NCBI RefSeq assembly: GCF_001975985.1
Contig: NZ_MTQF01000018.1
Span: 1-58,323, forward strand
Length of the DNA: 58,323 bases
Origin: [Flexibacter] sp. ATCC 35103
GTDB taxonomy: Bacteria; Bacteroidota; Bacteroidia; Flavobacteriales; Flavobacteriaceae
Direction of reading: 5' to 3'
Program-made: the position numbers and the translations under genes
Shown here: piece by piece, positions 17,524 to 24,303 of the stretch
How the letters are laid out: each line of letters begins with the position of its first letter
How positions within the stretch are numbered: the stretch's first letter is position 1
Notes under the pieces: model-generated
Databases searched by the model: none
Told to the model about the DNA's origin: nothing
Seen by the model: only the letters and a program-made list of their open reading frames with translations

Positions 17524-20500
17524 TTAGAATGTAAACTGAGTTCCTAAAGTGATCGTACGTAACGGAGGTAAAGCCAGACCTTGAGTTTCAGGATCAAATC
17601 CTTTGTAACTTGTTATGGTCAGCAAATTTTGTCCCTGAAGTGTAAGACGTATTTTTTGAATGAATTTTTGTGTTTTTGCATCCAAAGGAATCGTATACGA
17701 AGCGCTTACATTTTTTAGCTTAATGTATGAAGCATCAATTAAAGTAGCATTTGATGCTGCGTAATTTAAAAAACTAGGCAAATAGGTAGATTGCAAAGCA
17801 ATTCCCTGAGCCACATAATCATTATATTCGTCTGTTTGATAATTGGCAATACCATAAGGATATCCGGGTTGTATGGCTACTGTCGACATTAAATTTCTTC
17901 CGTTTTGTTTTACAAATTGAAACAAAAAGTCTAACGAAAATGCTTTGTAATTAATCGAGTTCGAAATACCTCCGTAATATTTAGGATAAGAAGGACCGTA
18001 ATATTTTCTGTCCCCAAGTCCGTTTTGCGCAAAACCCGTAGTTATTTTTCCGTCACCGTTTACATCTTCAACTTGTGCAATACCATTTACAACGCCGGTA
18101 TAATTGTATAAATATCTGCTGCTTAACGGATTTCCTACCACATAAGTGCTGTAATAACTGGAATTTTCTATATTATCAAATGACAATAATTTATTAGAGT
18201 TTGTCGAGATATTAAAAGATGTAGACCATTCCAGATTTTTAGTACGCACATTTGTAGTATTCAAGGTAAACTCCCAGCCTTTATTTTCGACTTCAGCATT
18301 TAAATTTGCCAGATAAGTTGTAAATCCGGCTTGCGGGCTTAGTGTTGCATTTACCAATTGATTTCCGGTAAGATTTCTATAATATGCTACTGTTAATGAA
18401 ATACGATCTCTCAGGAAACCAAGATCCATTGCAGCTTCAAACTTTTTGGTAACTTCCCATTGAAAATTTGGATTCGCGATTCTCGTTGCAGCCATAGCCG
18501 CATTTCCGTTGCCATATGTGCTTGACGAATACGTATCAGCATATCCGTAATCATCAGAAGGATCATTTCCAACTTCACCATAACTGGAGCGCAGTTTACC
18601 AAAACTGATTACGGAACTGTGTCTTAGAAAATTTTCTTCTGAGAAAATCCAGGCACCACCAATTGAGCCAAAATTTCCGTAACGTTTATTGGCTCCAAAA
18701 CGGGATGAACCATCTCTTCTAAAATTGATATTTAGAATATATCTGCTTAAAATATTATAATTCAATCGGCTAAAAAGCGATGCATATTTATATTCTGATG
18801 AACCATTATAAGCTGTTACAGTTGCAGCAGTTCCGGTAATACCAATAAGATTATCAGCACTATAACCAGTAGAACTAACGTAAGATGGCATTTCTGATTT
18901 TCTGTTTTGCCATGAACCACCAACTAATGCAGTCAAATTTCCTTTCCATAGGGGAGTAGAGTAGTTTAATTGCGGATCGATAGTAAAATTATTCGTATTG
19001 TTTGTTGACACTGTGTAGGATCTCAACGTATTAAGGCTAATGTTATTAGCTTGATAATAAGCATAATTACTTCCCGTTGCCGGCATAATTTGTTTAGAAG
19101 TCATTTCTGCAATCCCGTAACCTAAATCAGTTTTAAAATAAAAGCCTTTTGCAATTTCGTATTGAATGTTAAAGCTTGTAATTAAGTTGTTGCCTTTATC
19201 TTCGACTCTTTTCGTTAAAGCCGCTAAAGGATTTATATCGCTAAAATACGTTGGAGCCCAGTAATAACTACCGTCTGCATTGTATATTGGGTGATTTGGC
19301 GCTGTTGTAATTGCATAGGAAGTAATATCAAAATAAGGCAATTTGTTTTTATCCGTAGAGAATATAACAGAAGCTCCTACTTTTAATTTATCATTCATAG
19401 TAGTATGATTGATATTAAAGTTGGTAGCAAATTTGTTGTAACCAAAATCTCCCGGTAAAACAGTAGTTTCTTTATGATAAGCACCACTTAATAGAAAACT
19501 TGTGTTGTCGTTTCCGCCTTTTAAGCTTGCTGAGAAATCATTAAAATTAGCAGCTCCGCCTATTAATTTATCCTGCCAGTCAGTAGTAGTATTTTTATCC
19601 CAGTCTGTAAGCGCAATTCCGGTGCTTGAATTACTCGCAATTGCTTTACTGTTTGTCAATGCCGTACTCATCATATTAAGGTAAGCCGGAGTATCGAGTG
19701 TTTTTATTCTTGTTGCAACCTCAGATATTCCTGAGTTGGTATTGATCGTAAATTCGGTTTTACCTGATTTTCCTTTTTTAGTCGTAATCAAAACCACACC
19801 ATTTGCACCTCTGGAACCGTAGATAGCCGTAGCATCTGCATCTTTAAGGATTTCTATGCTTTCAATATCATTTGGATTAATAATATTTAACGGACTTGTA
19901 GATTTTTGAGCTCCTCTGATAACACGATCAGATTGTACTTGTTCCTTGATATCATTACCAATATACGGAACGCCGTCTACGATATACAACGGGAAATTAT
20001 TTCCTGACATAGAGTTTGTACCGCGAATACTTACATTGATATTACTTCCTGCATAACCGGATGTTTGGGTCACGAAAACTCCTGGAGTTCGTCCTTGTAA
20101 GCTCTGTAAAATATTGGTTATAGGTTGTTTTTCTATATCGCTCGAAGTAATTTTTGTTACAGATCCTGTCGATGTTCTTTTGGTTGTTGTACCGTAACCA
20201 ATAATCACAACTTCATCTAGTTTTGCTAAATCAGGCTGCATTTTTATAGTAACAGTTGTCTGGTTTTCAACCGTAACTTCTTGTGTTTTATAGCCCAGAT
20301 AAGATATTCTGAGCACGTGTTTTCCTTTAGGCAAATCGATAAAAAATTGTCCGTCAAAATCAGATATTCCTTGTTTGTTGCCGCCTACAACCATAACAGA
20401 AACACCAGGTAAAGGCTGACCTTTTTCGTCCAGAATTTTTCCGGCAAGAGTGTACGCCATATCTGCATTTGCTGTTGTTGCAGTAGTATTAGCGACTGGT

Positions 20501-20916
20501 TTTGCCGTTTCTTTTTTATAGATAACAACATTTTTATCTACTTGTTTGTATACTAAATTACTTCCCTGAAGAACAGTGTTCAAAATATCACTTACGCTTC
20601 TGCGTCCTTTGGGAGTAGTTACTTTAGGAAAATCTTTTATGATCTGTGGCTGGTAAGCAAACAGTAATCCTGTTTTATTTTCTATTGTTTTAAAAAGGGT
20701 TTTAATATCCTGATTATGAAGTTCAATATCAACAGATATAGATTCTAAATTCTGACCGCTCATTTCATTGGCAAAGACCATATGTGTGCCGCAGGTCAGT
20801 AAGAAAATGTGGAATAAACTGATTCGCATGATCATAATGGTTTTTTTTGACAGGTTGAAAAAAGACATAGATTTCTTTTCCCTGTCAAACATGGTTGTTT
20901 TACAGCGTAATTTCAT
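17524..20916 (-). CDS. SusC/RagA TonB-dependent outer-membrane transporter with STN domain
   Basis: 1130 aa. After a signal peptide (to about 50) comes an STN signalling domain (about 60-135), a CarboxypepD_reg-like domain (155-235), the TonB-box/plug beginning LDEVVIIGYG (about 234-370, including YGSRGANGVVLITTKK), and a beta-barrel ending in a terminal Phe (TLGTQFTF). The STN domain should contact the FecR anti-sigma factor encoded 143 bp upstream, giving cell-surface signalling. Several in-frame ATGs exist near the start (residues 9, 17, 28, 30); I kept the longest. The first base of this start codon coincides with the -7 element of a putative antisense promoter. Confidence 0.92.
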   Translation of the reverse strand: MKLRCKTTMFDREKKSMSFFNLSKKTIMIMRISLFHIFLLTCGTHMVFANEMSGQNLESISVDIELHNQDIKTLFKTIENKTGLLFAYQPQIIKDFPKVTTPKGRRSVSDILNTVLQGSNLVYKQVDKNVVIYKKETAKPVANTTATTANADMAYTLAGKILDEKGQPLPGVSVMVVGGNKQGISDFDGQFFIDLPKGKHVLRISYLGYKTQEVTVENQTTVTIKMQPDLAKLDEVVIIGYGTTTKRTSTGSVTKITSSDIEKQPITNILQSLQGRTPGVFVTQTSGYAGSNINVSIRGTNSMSGNNFPLYIVDGVPYIGNDIKEQVQSDRVIRGAQKSTSPLNIINPNDIESIEILKDADATAIYGSRGANGVVLITTKKGKSGKTEFTINTNSGISEVATRIKTLDTPAYLNMMSTALTNSKAIASNSSTGIALTDWDKNTTTDWQDKLIGGAANFNDFSASLKGGNDNTSFLLSGAYHKETTVLPGDFGYNKFATNFNINHTTMNDKLKVGASVIFSTDKNKLPYFDITSYAITTAPNHPIYNADGSYYWAPTYFSDINPLAALTKRVEDKGNNLITSFNIQYEIAKGFYFKTDLGYGIAEMTSKQIMPATGSNYAYYQANNISLNTLRSYTVSTNNTNNFTIDPQLNYSTPLWKGNLTALVGGSWQNRKSEMPSYVSSTGYSADNLIGITGTAATVTAYNGSSEYKYASLFSRLNYNILSRYILNINFRRDGSSRFGANKRYGNFGSIGGAWIFSEENFLRHSSVISFGKLRSSYGEVGNDPSDDYGYADTYSSSTYGNGNAAMAATRIANPNFQWEVTKKFEAAMDLGFLRDRISLTVAYYRNLTGNQLVNATLSPQAGFTTYLANLNAEVENKGWEFTLNTTNVRTKNLEWSTSFNISTNSNKLLSFDNIENSSYYSTYVVGNPLSSRYLYNYTGVVNGIAQVEDVNGDGKITTGFAQNGLGDRKYYGPSYPKYYGGISNSINYKAFSLDFLFQFVKQNGRNLMSTVAIQPGYPYGIANYQTDEYNDYVAQGIALQSTYLPSFLNYAASNATLIDASYIKLKNVSASYTIPLDAKTQKFIQKIRLTLQGQNLLTITSYKGFDPETQGLALPPLRTITLGTQFTF

Positions 20917-20923
20917 AAATTTG
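20895..20923 (+). promoter_or_regulatory. putative antisense promoter at the susC start (locus A)
   Basis: On the strand opposite susC, TTG (20895-20897) is followed after 18 bp by TAAATTTG (20916-20923). This is a perfect match to the Bacteroidota -7 consensus TAnnTTTG at accepted spacing. It faces away from susC coding sequence toward the FecR gene and would start RNA near 20929. Confidence 0.55.
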
Positions 20924-20928
20924 CATGT

Positions 20929-20998
20929 TTTTTAATGGTTACTGGAATTAATTATTAAGAATCGCGGCCGTCTGGTGTAGGAGCCAGATGGCTTTTTT
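20929..20998 (+). ncRNA. putative cis-antisense small RNA over the susC leader (locus A)
   Basis: The predicted transcript of about 70 nt starts just after the promoter at 20895-20923 and ends in a 9-bp stem (20967-20975 with 20984-20992, one G-U pair) followed by six T (20993-20998). No plus-strand protein gene exists here: both flanking genes run on the minus strand, so this terminator has no other transcript to end. It would cover the susC leader up to about 13 nt before the start codon. Antisense RNAs at this position repress susC-type genes in ECF-sigma/FecR-controlled PULs of Bacteroides (DonS is the named example). Expression is not shown by sequence alone. Confidence 0.55.
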
Positions 20999-21059
20999 AT
21001 TTCATTTTTGGTTAGTTTTTTATATCAGGTTTTAAAGGTTAATACTCCGTTATTTGGTT

Positions 21060-22097
21060 TTATTCACAACCTTTGCCTTCCAGGACAATTGCGTTGTTTT
21101 TATTATAATGGTAAGTGGTTTCAATTACACTGCAAACCACTTGCAGCACGTGATCTAAATCTTCTTCGTTTAAGAAACTGGCCGTTATCCTGCAGTTTTC
21201 GATCTTATCATTCGATAGTACAATTTGTACTTTATACTTTTGGGCAATCATTGCAACAGCTTCTTCCATATTTACATTATCAAGAATGAGGTAATTGCTT
21301 TTCCATGCGATTGCAGTTTCGGCTTTAGTATTATTTTGTTCAAAGTCTAAAGTGTTTTTGTTCACTTTTATTTGCTGATTAGGCGTAATTACACCGTATA
21401 CTTTCTTAACATCTCCCACCTGAACTTTACCACGTTCTACTGTAACTTCTATATTGTCAGAACTATCGTAAGCATTAATATTAAAAGCAGTTCCCAAAAC
21501 TTTTGTACTTACTTTTCCGGTATGAACAATAAAAGGTTTCGCTTCGTTATGCTTAATATCAAAATAAGCTTCACCGGATAAAGTAACTTCTCTGGTTGTT
21601 TTGTCAAAATCATTCTGGTCATAAGTAATACTACTTTTATCGTTTAGGATAATCGTACTTCCGTCAGGTAAACGAATAAGCTGTTTTCCGTTAAAGGCCA
21701 AAACCGAACTTATTTGTTCTAATTTCTCGTCTTTATTTTTTACAGGATTTGGCGTGCTTTCATAAACAAAAGCAGTTCTTAAAGCAAATAAAATCGTGAT
21801 TGCTGCTGCGATTGCAACAAGAGTTTTCCCTAATTTTCGGTATGATTTTTTATTATCATCGATCGAAATAACCTTAGGTGAAGACTGAGAAAGGATATAA
21901 TTAAGAATATCATCTCCTTTTTGCTTGTCTAATATTTCAACATTCTGATTTTCCTTCATCAAAAGCTGAATCTTTTCTTTAATAAAATCATCTTGCGTGC
22001 CAGATTGGATGATTTCCATCAGCTTTTGCTGTTCTGCCTCAGTTAAATTATTCTGCAGGTAGTTTTCGAATAATTCTTCAAATACTTTTTCTTGCAT
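21060..22097 (-). CDS. FecR-family anti-sigma factor
   Basis: 345 aa. A cytoplasmic N-terminal sigma-binding region (1-85) is followed by one membrane helix (about 90-110, ALRTAFVYES at its end). A periplasmic FecR domain (about 135-230, with LPDGSTIILNDKSSITY and GEAYFDIKHNEAKPF) and a C-terminal DUF4974-type domain (about 265-340) come next. It should hold the ECF sigma factor encoded upstream inactive until the STN domain of SusC signals. It is followed by SusC 143 bp downstream, the space being used by the putative antisense RNA. Confidence 0.93.
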   Translation of the reverse strand: MQEKVFEELFENYLQNNLTEAEQQKLMEIIQSGTQDDFIKEKIQLLMKENQNVEILDKQKGDDILNYILSQSSPKVISIDDNKKSYRKLGKTLVAIAAAITILFALRTAFVYESTPNPVKNKDEKLEQISSVLAFNGKQLIRLPDGSTIILNDKSSITYDQNDFDKTTREVTLSGEAYFDIKHNEAKPFIVHTGKVSTKVLGTAFNINAYDSSDNIEVTVERGKVQVGDVKKVYGVITPNQQIKVNKNTLDFEQNNTKAETAIAWKSNYLILDNVNMEEAVAMIAQKYKVQIVLSNDKIENCRITASFLNEEDLDHVLQVVCSVIETTYHYNKNNAIVLEGKGCE

Positions 22098-22131
22098 TTG
22101 TTTTTTGATTGTGAGTTAATAATCGTTATGG

Positions 22132-22199
22132 TAAACCTGGGTGTTTTTTATTTTGTTTTAAAATCAATCATCTTGTTAAAATAGGTCATAAACCTGGGT
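22132..22199. promoter_or_regulatory. paired 11-bp direct repeat upstream of fecR (locus A)
   Basis: TAAACCTGGGT occurs at 22132-22142 and again at 22189-22199, 57 bp apart, in the 227-bp spacer between the sigma and FecR genes. Both are exact. They could be binding sites of a regulator or part of ECF-type promoters read on the minus strand (ACCCAGGTTTA). I found no copy before the susC genes. Confidence 0.35.
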
Positions 22200-22324
22200 T
22201 AAATAGTGATCTTTATTATAAAGACGATTGTAAAACAGGGAAGGAGTAGTCGAAAGTGAAAAAAATGTAAAAAAATGTAAAATAATATAAAACGATGTTA
22301 ACAGATACCGATTTTTAAGGAAGT

Positions 22325-22912
22325 TTACATTCTAAAAAACAAAAGCAAAGTCATGAACATATTCATGTATGGCGAAATTTTAAGACGCACAAATTTCAAC
22401 GCCTGCGCCATGTGTTTCTTAACAGTTTCTGTAGAAATGCCTAAATCTTCACCAATTTTCTGGTGGCTTAAACCATCCCATTTTGCCATTTTATAAATTT
22501 TTTGCTGTTGAGGAGGGAGTTGATCAACAATTTGGTTTAAGATAACATTATACTGATCGTCTTTTATTGCTTCATCAGTATCATTTGCAGATGTGTTTTT
22601 GTAATTCGTTTGCACAGATAAAGAACTATCTCGTGCAATTTTCTTAATCATATCAAAAATATGATTGCGGGAAATAATAAAAAGATAATTTTCGATATTC
22701 GTAATTTCGGCTAAATTTTCATGATTTTGCCAGATTTTCAAAAAGACATCCTGAACGACTTCTTCCGCTAAAATTCTTGATTTTGTTATTTTTAAAGCAG
22801 TAGAAAAAACAATATTTTTATATTGATTATAGAGTTTTGTAAACGCCAGTTCACTCCCTTGCGATAACTCATAAAGGAGTTTGCTTTGGTCTGAATTGGA
22901 ATTTGAAGACAT
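22325..22912 (-). CDS. ECF-type RNA polymerase sigma factor
   Basis: 195 aa from the ATG at 22912; a longer frame would need a TTG at 22942 and adds ten residues with no family similarity. Region 2 spans about 20-90 (LYNQYKNIVFSTALKI, VVQDVFLKIWQN) and region 4 about 130-185 with the helix-turn-helix GLSHQKIGEDLGISTETVKKHM. It is the upstream member of the sigma/FecR/SusC signalling chain of locus A and should drive susC and the downstream genes once FecR releases it. The C-terminus (LKISPYMNMFMTLLLFF) is oddly hydrophobic, seen in other Bacteroidota FecI-like sigmas. Confidence 0.93.
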   Translation of the reverse strand: MSSNSNSDQSKLLYELSQGSELAFTKLYNQYKNIVFSTALKITKSRILAEEVVQDVFLKIWQNHENLAEITNIENYLFIISRNHIFDMIKKIARDSSLSVQTNYKNTSANDTDEAIKDDQYNVILNQIVDQLPPQQQKIYKMAKWDGLSHQKIGEDLGISTETVKKHMAQALKFVRLKISPYMNMFMTLLLFFRM

Positions 22913-23251
22913 CGTAGTAAATAATTTTGTTGATTTTGGCAATATTATTACTTTTTTGAATATATGCCGTATTGCAATGAAAAATATTTATCCGAAATGT
23001 TATTTTGGTAATTATTCGATATTAATATTATCTAATTATTAAAAAATGATTAAACATTTTGTAAATCTTCGAAACGTACTATTTTGTGTACGAAAATAGC
23101 TTAGCTCTTATGTATACTGAGATGAGGAGTATTTTTTGCCGAATTACAAAATAGTTCAGTTTTTTATTTTCTAATAAAAAACAGCGATTATTGCTTACAA
23201 AAGAAGCATTAGTTTGTGTTTTTTGAATCTGAAAAATAAAATTATTTCAAA
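22913..23251. other. intergenic region upstream of the locus A sigma gene
   Basis: About 340 bp without a protein gene. It holds two overlapping inverted repeats: CGTAC (23075-23079) with GTACG (23088-23092), and CTATTTT (23079-23085) with AAAATAG (23093-23099). A further ACAAAATAG sits near 23145, so alternative stems are possible. It must contain the sigma-gene promoter; I see no perfect TAnnTTTG on the minus strand. No convincing terminator for the Nudix gene is visible. Confidence 0.4.
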
Positions 23252-23998
23252 TTACCAGCTTCCTTTTAAACCTTCTTTCAGCGCAATATTATATTTTTCC
23301 AAATCAAAACTATATAAATCAGGAGCTTTATGCGCACCGCCTTTTCTTGATTCATCTAATTTTGTTAAGATATCATATCTTAAAATTTTGCGATAAAAAT
23401 TACCTCTGTTGAGTTTTTTGCCTAAAATGATTTCATATAATTTTTGAAGTTCAGGCATTGTAAATTTCTCAGGAAGAAGATTATATCCAATTGGGTGATT
23501 GTTTAATTGTTCCCGTAATGTTAGCAAAGCTTTGTCAAGAATGTTGCTGTGATCCATCATAAAAACAGGCAATTCGCCAATAGATTTCCATTCGCAAGCT
23601 GATGAGTATTCATCCAGAATCAAATTTACCTTAGAATGTTCAGCCAGAGCATAATATCCTATCGAAACAAATCGCTGTTTATTCCATAAAGAATCGTCGT
23701 AATCTTCAAAAGCACTTTCAGAACGTTTCAGGTTTCCAAAAGTATAAAATTGCTGCAAATAGATATTCTCAGTTCCCGTTCTGTCTTTCAGGATACGGAT
23801 TGCAGCATCGTCTACGTTTTCTTCTTTTTGTACATATCCGCCCGGAAGTCCCCACAAATCCTGATCTCTCATCTTGACAGTCAGCACCTGAAGCTCCGTT
23901 TCATGAAAGCTGAAAATTACGCAATCAATAGAAAGCGTTGGAATATATTTTTTCCATGCTGCGTCAGATTGTTCTTCAAGTATCCTTTTAAATTCCAT
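23252..23998 (-). CDS. Nudix-fold transcriptional regulator (NrtR/AraR-like) with winged-helix C-terminus
   Basis: 248 aa. Residues about 20-150 form a Nudix fold, but the Nudix box (53-75, GGYVQKEENVDDAAIRILKDRTG) is broken into non-catalytic form: the REUxEE core reads RILKDR, so the metal-binding glutamates are lost. The C-terminal 90 residues (KFTMPELQKLYEIILGKKLNRGNFYRKIL) look like the winged helix of NrtR/AraR-type regulators. In Bacteroidota such proteins control sugar catabolism. It is divergent from the GH3 glycosidase gene, the probable target. It is probably a sugar- or nucleotide-sugar-responsive DNA-binding protein rather than a hydrolase. Confidence 0.8.
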   Translation of the reverse strand: MEFKRILEEQSDAAWKKYIPTLSIDCVIFSFHETELQVLTVKMRDQDLWGLPGGYVQKEENVDDAAIRILKDRTGTENIYLQQFYTFGNLKRSESAFEDYDDSLWNKQRFVSIGYYALAEHSKVNLILDEYSSACEWKSIGELPVFMMDHSNILDKALLTLREQLNNHPIGYNLLPEKFTMPELQKLYEIILGKKLNRGNFYRKILRYDILTKLDESRKGGAHKAPDLYSFDLEKYNIALKEGLKGSW

Positions 23999-24098
23999 TG
24001 TAATGATTTGTTTTCAAATTTACTGTTTTTGAAAATTTAAATAAACTAAAAAAAACTAAACTTCTGTTTATAATCTAAAAAAGGGCGCTTTTAAGCTC

Positions 24099-24163
24099 CA
24101 TTTTTTAGTTCATTATTTTTTAATGATAACCTTTAATCATTGATAATAACTCATTTTTAGTTC
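24099..24163. promoter_or_regulatory. direct repeat in the Nudix-regulator/GH3 intergenic region
   Basis: CATTTTTTAGTTC (24099-24111) and CATTTTTAGTTC (24152-24163) are near-identical, centres about 53 bp apart (five helical turns). They lie 40-130 bp upstream of the GH3 promoter and are candidate sites for the divergent regulator. Confidence 0.35.
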
Positions 24164-24204
24164 TTTATAATTACAGTAAGTGAAATTTTATCCAATTTTA
24201 TTTG

Positions 24205-24249
24205 TTGATGTGAGAAAAAGTTTTTAATATTGCTTCATTGTGAAGCAAT
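24205..24249 (+). promoter_or_regulatory. GH3 promoter with overlapping perfect palindrome
   Basis: TTG (24205-24207), 18-bp spacer, then TAATATTG (24225-24232; one mismatch to TAnnTTTG) make a Bacteroidota-type promoter, start near 24239. Over it sits a perfect inverted repeat, ATTGCTTCA (24229-24237), 3-bp centre, TGAAGCAAT (24241-24249). Its position over -7 and the start site fits an operator for a repressor, most simply the divergent Nudix regulator; a 5' leader hairpin is the alternative. Confidence 0.55.
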
Positions 24250-24303
24250 GAAATAATACGATCAAAAACTCTAAAATTTCAAGAGACAAATAAAATTTCA
24301 ACA

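Noticed and set aside
10028..22912. Locus A as a polysaccharide-utilisation locus
   Set aside because: No glycoside hydrolase, polysaccharide lyase, sulfatase or SusE/F-like gene is present; M16 and ABC genes fit peptide handling better.
22913..22942. TTG start for the locus A sigma factor
   Set aside because: Adds ten residues without similarity; an ATG at 22912 gives the usual ECF length.
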